Assembly: GCA_963696545.1 (NCBI GenBank)
Contig: CAVOKQ010000013.1
Coordinates: forward strand, 186,001 to 250,000
Source: RPQJ01 sp963696545
GTDB taxonomy: Bacteria; Pseudomonadota; Gammaproteobacteria; Steroidobacterales; Steroidobacteraceae
Direction of reading: 5' to 3'
DNA length: 64,000 nucleotides
The position numbers and the translations under genes were made by a program. Positions 47,936 to 56,251 of the stretch are shown in pieces (position 1 is the first letter of the stretch; the number at the start of each line of letters is the position of its first letter). The notes below the pieces were generated by a model that saw only the letters and a program-made list of their open reading frames with translations, was not told where the DNA came from and searched no databases.

Positions 47936-48397
47936 TCAGTGGTGCGCGGCTGCGCGCTGCAGCGCGGCCTTGAGGCGGCGCGGCTCATCGGAGCCCACCA
48001 GCAGTGAGCGACCGCTGGCGAGTTTCAGCAGCACCGCGTCGTAGCCGGACACGTTGTACAGCCAGCCGCGCCGAGTCCGGTGCACGCCCCAGCCTTCGAA
48101 GAAACTCGTCCGGGTAATCTCCACGGCGGAGATGTCCGACAGCGGCACCGTCTTGCGCGGCCAACCCAACCCGAACCGGATGCGAAGCTGGCCGTCCTGG
48201 ATGCTCACCGTCAGCGAGCCCCACAGCCAGCCGAACAGCGCCGCAAGCCCGACACCGGCCGCGAGCACCCTCGGTGGCGTGCGCAACTGGCCAACGTCCG
48301 GCAAAGCGGCCAGTACCAGCAGCCCGAGTGCCAGCGCGAGGAACGCGATCCGGATCGGCCAGCCGGTCTGCGTGTGCTCGTAGAGCGGGCGGCTCAT
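47936..48397 (-). CDS. Two-helix membrane protein with bacterial PH-like domain
   Basis: A 153-residue protein: two membrane helices (about residues 14-32 and 42-62) followed by a beta-rich domain starting LTVSIQDGQLRIRFGLGWPRKTVPLSDISAVEITRT and ending SGRSLLVGSDEPRRLKAAL. This layout, including the DISAVE segment and the closing DEP-helix, fits bacterial PH-like (bPH, YdbT/YdjM-type) proteins. It lies 10 bp downstream of the SPFH gene and just before the RHH gene. Function unknown; likely a membrane-associated partner of the SPFH protein. Confidence 0.65.
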   Translation of the reverse strand: MSRPLYEHTQTGWPIRIAFLALALGLLVLAALPDVGQLRTPPRVLAAGVGLAALFGWLWGSLTVSIQDGQLRIRFGLGWPRKTVPLSDISAVEITRTSFFEGWGVHRTRRGWLYNVSGYDAVLLKLASGRSLLVGSDEPRRLKAALQRAAAHH

Positions 48398-48407
48398 CGC
48401 GGGACGC

Positions 48408-49304
48408 TCAGGTGTAAAGCGTTCCGGTGTTGATCACCGGCTGCGCCTCTCCCTCGGAGCACAGCACCACCAGCAGGTTGCTGACCATCGCTGCGCGGCG
48501 CTCGTCGTCGAGGTGGACGATGTCGCGTTCGCTGAGTCCCTTCAGCGCCATCTCCACCATGCTGACCGCGCCGTGCACGATCTTGCTGCGCGCGGCGATG
48601 ATCGCCTCGGCCTGCTGCCGGCGCAGCATCACCTGCGCGATCTCCGGCGCATAGGCGAGGTGCGTCAGCTTGGCGTCCTCGACCACGATGCCGGCCTGGT
48701 CGAAGCGATCGGTGAGCTCGCGGATCAGCGACTGGGCCACACGATCCTGGCCGGCGCGCAGCGTGATCTCGCCCTGGTGCAGGTCCTCGCCTTCGTCATA
48801 GGCGTAGCTCGATGCGAGGTGACGCACCGCGGCCTCGGCCTGGATGCGCACGTACTCCTCGTAGTCCTCGACGTCGAAGCTCGCCTGTGCGCTGTCCTGT
48901 ACGCGCCAGACGATCGCGGCTGCGATCTCGATCGGATTGCCCCGCTTGTCATTGACCTTCAGCCGGTCACTGGCGAGGTTGTGCGCGCGCAGGCTGATCT
49001 TCTGCTTCTTGTAGAACGGGTTCGCCCAGCGCAGTCCCTCGGTCCGGTCCGTGCCCTTGTACGCGCCGAACAACAGCAGGATCGCGGCCTCGTTCGGCTG
49101 CAGCATGTACAGCCCGGACAGCACGAATGCGCCGAGGATGAACAGCGGTACTGCGATCACCAGCGCCTGCGGCCCCGCGACGCCGATGTTCAGCAGGAAG
49201 AACGCGGCGGCGGCGATCAGCACGATGCCGACGCCTAGGCCGACGTAGCCACTGATGGTGCGACGCTCGATCTCGGCTGTGCGTGACATGGGCTGCCTGG
49301 TCAT
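48408..49304 (-). CDS. SPFH (band 7 / stomatin-like) membrane protein
   Basis: A 298-residue member of the SPFH superfamily, which form membrane microdomain cages. Two N-terminal membrane helices (about 20-70) precede the SPFH domain: YMLQPNEAAILLLFGAYKGT, IEIAAAIVWRVQDSAQASFDVEDYEEYVR, and VVEDAKLTHLAYAPEIAQVMLRRQQAEAIIAAR. The C-terminus lacks the long coiled coil of flotillins. Start ATG 49304 has GGAGA at good spacing. First gene of the operon with the PH-like and RHH proteins, behind an 18-bp palindrome. Confidence 0.87.
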   Translation of the reverse strand: MTRQPMSRTAEIERRTISGYVGLGVGIVLIAAAAFFLLNIGVAGPQALVIAVPLFILGAFVLSGLYMLQPNEAAILLLFGAYKGTDRTEGLRWANPFYKKQKISLRAHNLASDRLKVNDKRGNPIEIAAAIVWRVQDSAQASFDVEDYEEYVRIQAEAAVRHLASSYAYDEGEDLHQGEITLRAGQDRVAQSLIRELTDRFDQAGIVVEDAKLTHLAYAPEIAQVMLRRQQAEAIIAARSKIVHGAVSMVEMALKGLSERDIVHLDDERRAAMVSNLLVVLCSEGEAQPVINTGTLYT

Positions 49305-49346
49305 AGGTGGTCTCCGGCTGCGGGCGGCAACGGGCGCCGCCGATTG

Positions 49347-49364
49347 CATAGTGATATCACTATG
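49347..49364. promoter_or_regulatory. 18-bp perfect palindrome, putative operator of the SPFH operon
   Basis: CATAGTGATATCACTATG is a perfect palindrome in the 91-bp gap upstream of the SPFH gene, 43 bp before its start codon. On the minus strand TATCAT just upstream could be a -10 box, which would put the palindrome across the transcription start. A ribbon-helix-helix protein encoded in the same operon is an obvious candidate binder. Confidence 0.65.
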
Positions 49365-49395
49365 ATACGGCTGGTCCCGGCTGTCAAGGCGCGGG

Positions 49396-50922
49396 TCAGT
49401 CCCGCGTCGCTTCCTCGTCCAGTACCTGCACGGTGCTGCGGAACATCTCGAGCGCACTCTCGCGATCCCGGTCGATCGCTACAACGCCGATCTTGCCGAA
49501 CTCCGACAACGCGCCGATCAGGTTGAACACGACGCCGCGGTTCCGTTCCGCGTCGAAATGCAGGTCGTGCCGGTCGGTGACCTCGACCAGGTCCTCGGGT
49601 GTCAGCCGCCGGTACAGTGGATTCACGACGTTGTCGGTCGCGTAGTAGCTGCGCGTCCCGCCGTCGGGTGTCACGAACTCGGCCCGCGCTGCGTCGTAGC
49701 GTCCCTGCGTCAGGAACTGCAGCATCTGGAACGTGTGTGTCGTCCCGCCCTTGCGCAGGTTGATCTCGATCGCCGCGTGACGCCAGCCGTCACCGCCGGG
49801 CACGGACACGAAATCGACGCCGAAGCGCCCGAGCGCGCCCTTTTGCTGCAGCACGCGCCCCACGCCGAGCGCCAGTTCCTGGATCTCGCGCGCGTACGCC
49901 GGGTCCGCGGGAAACGTGCACGCCTGGAATATCTGTCCGGAGGGCCCGCCGAGAATCTGGTCGTGCGACGAGATCACCTCGAGGCCGCCGACCGGTGTGA
50001 TGCGCAACTGCACGGACGGTGAGCGCACACCGTCGCCGACGATCCACTCCTCGACGATGCCGCCCATCGCTTCGAGCTTCGCGGCGTAGAGGTCCCAGCG
50101 CATGTCACGGGCCTCGAAGGCGAGGTTGAGCGGCAGGTGCGCTTCGACCCAGTGCCGCACGCGATCCGCCGGGCAACCTGCGAACGAGAACACCGCGTTG
50201 CCCTCGCCGGAGAAGCCGTCGTTCAGCTTGACGACGGCGCGCGCGAGCGCCGGCTTGCGCGACTTCAGGGCCACAAGGGACTGCACCAGGTCCGGCACGC
50301 TCGCGAGGTCCTCCGCGCCGTCCGGCAACGCAACGCCGGCCTCGCGAAAAATCTCGCGGCTGCCGCTCTTGCCCCCGTAATGCAGCAATCCCGGATCGCA
50401 GCCATACAGAGGAATGCCGAGGCGCACTGCCAGCGTCCGTTCGCAGTGCGTAACGTTGAAGCACGACAGGTGCGCGTCCCCGGGATCGCCCATGGCCTGC
50501 CGGATGCGCTCGAGCAGCCGGGGCCGGTCCAGCACTTTCTGGGTTAGCGTCATAGGCGAGGCGTCGCTCGCCGACAGCAACACCAGTCGCGGTCGCGAAG
50601 CTGCGAGCGGCACGCCGGGCAGCAGGCCGAGGTAGTAGTCCACGATCGCGGGCTCGAGCGGCGTGCTGGTCACGAACACGATCCGCGTGTTCGGCAATCG
50701 CAGCAGCATCAGCATCGCCAGCTGCCGTTCCTCGTAGTGCAGGCCGCCGACGACCTTCGCCAGCACGTCGGGATCCATGCTCAGCCCCGGCACAATCACG
50801 ACCGTGCGCGGCGCCAACGGGTCGTCGAACACGCGGCGGAAGAGTTCGGGCAGCCGCGCCTGCAGCCGCGCGAACGCGGCCAGCTCCTCAGCGCTACCGG
50901 GGGCGTGGAATACCTGGGACAT
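49396..50922 (-). CDS. ATP-grasp peptide ligase-like protein (PGM1-related)
   Basis: A 508-residue protein. The central part reads like an ATP-grasp enzyme: KPALARAVVKLNDGFSGEGNAVF (phosphate-binding loop region), GGIVEEWIVGDGVRSPSVQL, and the metal-site region ALGRFGVDFVSVPGGDGWRHAAIEINLRKGGTTHTFQ. The N-terminal third (VVIVPGLSMDPDVLAKVVGGLHYEERQL) and the C-terminal tail resemble PGM1-related proteins, named after the pheganomycin peptide ligase; the naming is from memory of family architecture. ATG 50922 has a GAGGAGA site. It diverges from the acyl-CoA synthetase gene across 142 bp. Substrates unknown. Confidence 0.7.
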   Translation of the reverse strand: MSQVFHAPGSAEELAAFARLQARLPELFRRVFDDPLAPRTVVIVPGLSMDPDVLAKVVGGLHYEERQLAMLMLLRLPNTRIVFVTSTPLEPAIVDYYLGLLPGVPLAASRPRLVLLSASDASPMTLTQKVLDRPRLLERIRQAMGDPGDAHLSCFNVTHCERTLAVRLGIPLYGCDPGLLHYGGKSGSREIFREAGVALPDGAEDLASVPDLVQSLVALKSRKPALARAVVKLNDGFSGEGNAVFSFAGCPADRVRHWVEAHLPLNLAFEARDMRWDLYAAKLEAMGGIVEEWIVGDGVRSPSVQLRITPVGGLEVISSHDQILGGPSGQIFQACTFPADPAYAREIQELALGVGRVLQQKGALGRFGVDFVSVPGGDGWRHAAIEINLRKGGTTHTFQMLQFLTQGRYDAARAEFVTPDGGTRSYYATDNVVNPLYRRLTPEDLVEVTDRHDLHFDAERNRGVVFNLIGALSEFGKIGVVAIDRDRESALEMFRSTVQVLDEEATRD

Positions 50923-50940
50923 TCTCCTCTTCCAATAAAT

Positions 50941-50960
50941 CGGTGCCAGGCACCGAATTA
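50941..50960. repeat. GGTGCC palindromic repeat, copy 1
   Basis: GGTGCCAGGCACC followed by GAATTA, then ATCCTGTCCCCTTTTT. It lies 18 bp upstream of the PGM1-like start codon. Same element as at 56188, 60567, 60596, 61950, 63718 and 63746. Confidence 0.85.
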
Positions 50961-51064
50961 TCCTGTCCCCTTTTTCGCCTCGCGGAAAGCCCGCATGCAT
51001 CGACGGCCCGCGTCACCTACAGTGACCCTGCAAGCGTCGAGACCCGTCTACCCGAGGTGACCGC

Positions 51065-52828
51065 ATGGATTGGTCGCCCATCGCCAAGCCACGCGGCGCC
51101 TTTCGCCGCGAGCCCTGCCTGACGGACTACGATCAGGCCCGCCGTGATTTCACGTGGGAGCAGGCGAACCGCTGGCTGGACGGCCTGCCGGGTGGCGCAC
51201 TCAACATGGCGTTCGAAGCAGTCGACCGTCACGCGGCTGGCGCATCCGGCGAGCGCCGTGCCATCCGTTTCCTCGCCCGCGACGCGCCGCCCGAGGACCT
51301 GAGCTTCCGCGAGCTGGCCGACGCCTCGCATCGCTTCGCAAACGTACTGTCGAGGCTCGGCGTGCAGCGCGGCGAGCGGGTCGCGACCCTGATGGGCCGG
51401 GTGCCGGCGCTGTACGCGACGGTCCTCGGCACACTGGCGACGGGCGCCGTCTATTGCCCGCTCTTCTCGGCATTCGGGCCCGAGCCGGTCCGCGCCCGCC
51501 TGTCGCTCGGTTCCGTCCGCGTGCTCGTGACGACCGACCTGCTGTACCGCCGCAAGGTCGCACCGATCCGCGACCAGCTCCCGCAACTCGAACACGTGCT
51601 GGTGGTGCGCACTCCGGGCGCCGGCGAGCTGCCGGCCGGCACAGCGGACTTCGAAGAGGCGATGGGCGCCGCCTCGAGCGAATTCGCCGTTGTCCACACC
51701 GCGCCCGAAGACAACGCCTTGCTGCATTTCACGAGCGGCACGACGGGCCAGCCGAAAGGCGTGCTGCACGCGCATGCAGCGGTCGTCGCGCACGTGTCGA
51801 CGGCTCGATGGGTGCTGGACCTGCAGCCAGGCGACGTCTACTGGTGCACGGCGGATCCCGGCTGGGTAACGGGCATCTCGTACGGCGTGATCGCGCCGCT
51901 CGCCTGTGGCGTCGGCATGATCGTGGACCGAGAGGAGTTCGACGCGCCGCGCTGGTACGTGATCCTCGATACCGAGCAAGTCACCGTCTGGTACACCGCG
52001 CCGACTGCGATCCGGATGCTGATGAAGGCGGGCGTCGAACTCGCGAAAGCCCGCACGTATCCGGCGCTGCGTCACCTCGCGAGCGTCGGCGAGCCGCTGA
52101 ATCCCGAGGCGGTGGTCTGGGGTGTCGAAGCCCTCGGCCTGCCATTCCACGACACGTGGTGGCAGACCGAGACGGGCTCCATCATGATCGCCAACTATCC
52201 CTGCATGCCGATCCGGCCGGGTTCGATGGGCAGGCCTGTGCCTGGCATCGAGGCCGGCATCGTGCACGCGCGCGACGACGGCGGTGTCGATGTCCTGAGT
52301 GAGCCTGGAGAGGTCGGCGAGCTCGCGTTGAAGCCCGGCTGGCCGTCGATGTTCCGCGGCTACTTGAACCAGGACGAGCGCTACCGCAAGTGCTTCCGCG
52401 GCGGCTGGTACCTGTCGGGCGACCTCGCGAAGCGCGACGCCGACGGCTACTACTGGTTCGTCGGTCGCGCGGATGACGTCATCAAGGCCGCCGGCCACCT
52501 GATCAGCCCGTTCGAGGTCGAAAGCGTGCTGATGACGCACGCGGCGGTCTCGAGGCCGGCGTGATCGGCGTGCCGGATCCGGTGGCGGGCTCGGCGGTGA
52601 AGGCTTTCGTCGAACTGAAGGCCGGCCAGGTAGCGAGCGAAGCGCTGCGCAAGGACATTCTCGCGCACGCGCGGCGGCAGCTCGGCGTCGCGGTCGCACC
52701 CAGCGAGATCGCGTTCGGTGAGCAGCTGCCCCGCACGCGCAGTGGCAAGATCATGCGGCGGTTGCTGCGAGGCCAGGGAACTCGGCCTGCCCGAGGGCGA
52801 CCTGTCGACGCTGGAGGGCGCGGCATGA
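51065..52828 (+). CDS. AMP-forming acetyl/acyl-CoA synthetase (two compensating frameshifts)
   Basis: ANL-superfamily ligase activating a short carboxylic acid, most like acetate--CoA ligases of the AcsA type. Core motifs: LLHFTSGTTGQPKGVLHAH (P-loop), DTWWQTETGSIMIANYP (A5), GWYLSGDLAKRDADGYYWFVGRADDVIKAAGHLIS (hinge), and the acylation-site PRTRSGKIMRRLL with the catalytic lysine. A missing G near 52552 and an extra G near 52771 move the C-terminal domain temporarily to another frame; together they leave 588 codons. The corrected stop overlaps the E1alpha start (ATGA). Confidence 0.88.
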
Positions 52829-53820
52829 ACGAGCTTCCGGCCGGGATCACCGAGAACACGGCCTGCACCTGCTCCGCGAGATGCTTCGCATCCGGCAGTT
52901 CGAGATCGCGCTGCGCCGAACTCTATGGCGCGGGCAAGATCCGCGGATTCCTGCACCTCTACGATCGGGGAGGAAGCGATCGCGGTCGGAGTCATGCGGT
53001 GTTGGGCAAGGGCGACGCCGTGGTGTCGACCTACCGCGAGCACGGCCACGCGATCGCCCGGGGCATCGGTCCGGACCGGTGATGGCCGAGCTGTACGGCA
53101 AACGCGACAGGCTGCAGCCGTGGGCGCGGCGGCTCGATGCATGTCTTCGATGCGGCGACGCGCTTCTACGGCGGCAACGCGATCGTCGGCGGCGGGTTGC
53201 CGATCGCCGTGGGGCTCGCGCTGGCCGAAAAGCATGCGGGGCACCCGCAACGTCGACGGCGTGCTTCTTCGGCGAGGGCGCGGCGGCGGAGGGCGAGTTT
53301 CACGAGTCGCTGAACCTGGCGGCGCTGTGGAGGCTGCCGGTGCTGTTCCTGTGCGAGAACAACCTCTACGCGATGGGCACGGCGCTCGGCACGCTCGGAG
53401 TCGCAGACCGACATCCACGCCAAGGCGGCTGCTACGGTGTGCGCGCGAGCGCGGTCGACGGCATGGACGTGTTCGCAGTCGAGTCGGCCGCACGCGCGCC
53501 GCGGCTCGCGCGGGCGCGGCGCGGACGCGACCCGTTTCCTCGAGTTCCGCACGTACCGCTTCCGCGCGCATTCGATGTTCGACGCGCAGCTGTATCGCGA
53601 CAAGGCCGAGATCGAGGAATGGCGCAGCCATGGCCCGATCATCTCGCTCACGACCCGGCTCAAGGCGGCAGGCCTGATGACCGAGGACGATTTCCAGCGC
53701 GCTCGAGCGCGAGGCGATGCCGAAGTGCAGAGGCGGTCGACTTCGCCGAGGCAGGCGCAATGGGAGCCGGTCGAGGATCTCACGCGTCACGTGCTACGCG
53801 GAGGTGAGCTGTCGCCATGA
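52825..53820 (+). CDS. 2-oxoacid (pyruvate/acetoin-type) dehydrogenase E1 alpha subunit (frameshifted)
   Basis: Thiamine-diphosphate subunit that decarboxylates the 2-oxoacid. Fragments in order but different frames: MNELPAGIT, MLRIRQFEIALR, ELYGAGKIRGFLHLYD, AIAVGVMRCWA, VVSTYREHGHAIARGIGPDR, FYGGNAIVGGGLPIAVGLALAEKHAG, GEGAAAEGEFHESLNLAALW with LPVLFLCENNLYAMGTALGT (the ThDP site, GxGxxxEG...ENN), and FLEFRTYRFRAHSMFDAQLYR. About 332 codons in total, usual for E1 alpha. At least six single-base indels are implied. Pyruvate or acetoin cannot be told apart here. The end overlaps E1 beta (ATGA). Confidence 0.82.
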
Positions 53821-54827
53821 CGCCGGCGCCGGGATCGCGCGATCACTTATCGCGAGGCCGTGGTGAGGCGCATCCGCGAGGCGCTGCGCGGCGATCCTCG
53901 CGTGTTCCTGATGGGCGAGGACGTCGGCAAGTACGGCGGCTGCTTCGCGGTGAGCAAGGGCCTGCTCGACGAGTTCGGCGAGGAACGGATCCGCGATACG
54001 CCGCTGTCGGAGTCGGCGTTCGTCGGCGCGGGCATCGGCGCCGCGATGGCCGGCATGCGGCCGATCGTCGAGGTGATGACCGTCAATTTCAGCCTGCTCG
54101 CGCTCGACCAGATCGTGAACACCGCGGCGACGCTGCGCCACATGTCGGGCGGACAGTTCGCCGTGCCGCATGGTGATTCGCATGGCGACCGGCGCCGGCC
54201 GGCAGCTCGCGGCGCAGCACTCGCACAGCCTCGAGGGCTGGTACGCGCACGTGCCCGGGACTCCGCGTCGTGGCGCCCGCGACCATCGAAGACGCGCGCG
54301 GCATGCTGTGGACGGCGCTCGAGTACCCGGACCCGGTGCTCATCTTCGAGACCGATCTCGCTCTACAACATGGAGGGCGAGCTGACCGACGGACGCGCGG
54401 CGCCGTCGACCTCGTCCACGCGCGCGGTTCGCCGCGCCGGGCGCGACGTCACGCTGGTCACCTACGGCGCGAGCCTGTGGCAAGACGCTCGACGGCGGCG
54501 GAGCAGCTCGCGACGACGGGCATCGAGGCGGAGATCGTCGACCTGCGTGCGCTGCGTCCGCTCGACGACGCGACGATCATCGGCTCGGTGCGCCGGACGC
54601 GCCGCGCCGTCATCGTCGACGAAGGCTGGCGAAGCGGCAGCCTCGCCGCCGAAATCGGCATGCGCATCGTCGAGCAGGGCTTCTACGATCTCGATGCGCC
54701 GATCGCGTCGCGTGTGCAGCGAGGAGGTGCCGATCCCGTACCCGAAGCACCTCGAGGACGCGGCGCTGCCGCAGGCACGGAGCGGATCGTGGCGGCCGTG
54801 CGGAGGACGATCGGCCATGACCAGTGA
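53817..54827 (+). CDS. 2-oxoacid dehydrogenase E1 beta subunit (frameshifted)
   Basis: Partner of E1 alpha. Clean segments: TYREAVVRRIREALRGDPRVFLMGEDVGKYGGCF and SESAFVGAGIGAAMAGMRPIVEVMTVNFSLLALDQIVN, with the ThDP-contacting GEDV and E-F-M/N-F areas; then in other frames RMATGAGRQLAAQHSHSLEGWYAHVPG, VVAPATIEDARGMLWTALEYPDPVLIFE, DVTLVTYGASLW and TTGIEAEIVDLRALRPLDDATIIGSVRRTRRAVIVDEG. About 336 codons, normal. Several single-base indels. The last codons overlap the E2 start. Confidence 0.85.
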
Positions 54828-55929
54828 ATTCCGATGCCCGCGCTCGGCGCCGACATGGAGGCGGGCACGCTCGTGCGAGTGGCAGGTCGCGCCCGGCGAC
54901 AAGGTGCAGCGCGGCGAGGTCGTCGCGGTGGTCGAGACCGACAAGGGCGCGATCGACGTCGAGGTCTTCGAGGACGGCGTGGTGCGCGAGCTCGTCGTGC
55001 CGACCGGGACCAAGGTGCCGGTGGGGGCGGTGATTGCGCGACTCGAGACCGAAGCGCCTGCGGCCGGTCCCGCTGTCCGGGCGAAGATCTCACCCGCGGC
55101 GCGACTCCGCGCCCGCGAGCTGGGCGTGGACGTATCGACGCTGCGCGGGACAGGGCCCGATGGGGCGATCACGATCGACGACGTTGACCGTGCGCGGCCG
55201 ACGGCCGAGCCGCCGCCGCAGCCTGCGCCGGCGCAAGTCACCGCCGCCCCAGCATCGGGCCCTGCGGCAGGCGGGATGCGCGAGGCGATTGCCTCTGCAA
55301 TGTCGCGCTCGAAGCGGGAGATCCCGCACTACTACCTGTCGCTGACGACCGACGTCACGGCGGCGACGGAGTGGCTGACGCAGCGCAATGCGGCCCTGCC
55401 AGTCACCGAGCGCTTGCTGTTCGCGGCACTGCTCGTCAAGGCGGTCGCGCTCGCGTGCCGCGACCTGCGCGGATTCAGCGGCTTCTTCCGCGACGGTCGC
55501 TACGAGGAGAGCCCCGCGGTGCACGTGGGCATCGCGGTGGCCTTGCGCGGCGGCGGGCTCGTCGCGCCAGCCATCATGGATACGGCCGACAAACCGCTGC
55601 CGGTGCTGATGGAGGAATTCAGGCAACTCGTGATGCGTGCGCGCGCGGGCCGACTGCGGGCGAGCGAACTCGCTGCGCCGACGATCGTCCTGACCAGTCT
55701 CGGCGACTCGGCGGTCGATGCCGTGTTCCCGATCATCCAACCGCCGCAGGTCGCAATCGTGGGTGCCGGGCCCGTTGTCGTGCGACCCTGGGTCGTCGAC
55801 GGGCGCGTCGAGCCCCGATCCGTCGTCACGCTCTCGCTCGGCGCAGATCACCGCGTGACCGATGGACGGTTGGGCGCTCAGTTCCTTTCCCGGATCGCCG
55901 CCCGGGTCGCCGCACCCGCGGAACTTTGA
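54817..55929 (+). CDS. Dihydrolipoamide acyltransferase E2 (two frameshifts near the start)
   Basis: E2 core of the complex. The start ATG 54817 overlaps E1 beta. The N-terminal lipoyl domain is shifted between about 54838 and 54885 (PALGADMEAGTL in another frame), then continues with VQRGEVVAVVETDKGAIDVEVFE, where the lysine of ETDKGAID is the lipoylation site. A peripheral-subunit-binding domain (ISPAARLRARELGVDVSTLRGTGPDG), a proline and alanine-rich linker and the catalytic domain ending GADHRVTDGRLGAQFLSRI (HRxxDG active site) follow. About 370 residues; single lipoyl domain. No E3 (dihydrolipoamide dehydrogenase) gene is adjacent. Confidence 0.88.
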   Translation: MTSEFRCPRSAPTWRRARSCEWQVAPGDKVQRGEVVAVVETDKGAIDVEVFEDGVVRELVVPTGTKVPVGAVIARLETEAPAAGPAVRAKISPAARLRARELGVDVSTLRGTGPDGAITIDDVDRARPTAEPPPQPAPAQVTAAPASGPAAGGMREAIASAMSRSKREIPHYYLSLTTDVTAATEWLTQRNAALPVTERLLFAALLVKAVALACRDLRGFSGFFRDGRYEESPAVHVGIAVALRGGGLVAPAIMDTADKPLPVLMEEFRQLVMRARAGRLRASELAAPTIVLTSLGDSAVDAVFPIIQPPQVAIVGAGPVVVRPWVVDGRVEPRSVVTLSLGADHRVTDGRLGAQFLSRIAARVAAPAEL

Positions 55930-55939
55930 GGTGACACAG

Positions 55940-56188
55940 ATGGATCGACAGGCCCTGGCCGAGCGAGTGCTGGCGTTGGTCACGGAGATTGCGCCGGACG
56001 TGGACCCCGCGACGGTGATTCCTGGTGTGGACTACCGCGACCAGTTCGACTTCGACTCGATGGATACCTTGAATCTCGCCATCGCCCTGCATCGCGAACT
56101 GGGCGTCGATGTGCCCGAGGCCGATTACTCGCACCTCGCGAGCGTGGACAAGTCCGTGGCCTACCTGTCGGCCAGGATCAATAAATAG
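55940..56188 (+). CDS. Acyl carrier protein
   Basis: An 82-residue carrier protein with the phosphopantetheine site FDFDSMDTLNLAIAL (Ser40, in DSM rather than the more common DSL). The rest is the acidic four-helix pattern of ACPs. Start taken as ATG 55940; a GTG three codons upstream (55931) directly after the E2 stop is also in frame. Last gene of the synthetase-E1-E2 operon, which is not the usual fatty-acid ACP context, so it is probably specialised. The stop codon is part of a palindromic repeat. Confidence 0.88.
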   Translation: MDRQALAERVLALVTEIAPDVDPATVIPGVDYRDQFDFDSMDTLNLAIALHRELGVDVPEADYSHLASVDKSVAYLSARINK

Positions 56189-56206
56189 GTGCCTGGCACC
56201 GAATTA
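56188..56206. repeat. GGTGCC palindromic repeat, copy 2
   Basis: GGTGCCTGGCACCGAATTA begins at the last base of the ACP stop codon, so the element marks the end of the operon. Same family as 50941 and others. Confidence 0.85.
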
Positions 56207-56251
56207 TCCGCACGACCGAACAGGGGGGTACGCGCGCACAATGGACTCCCC

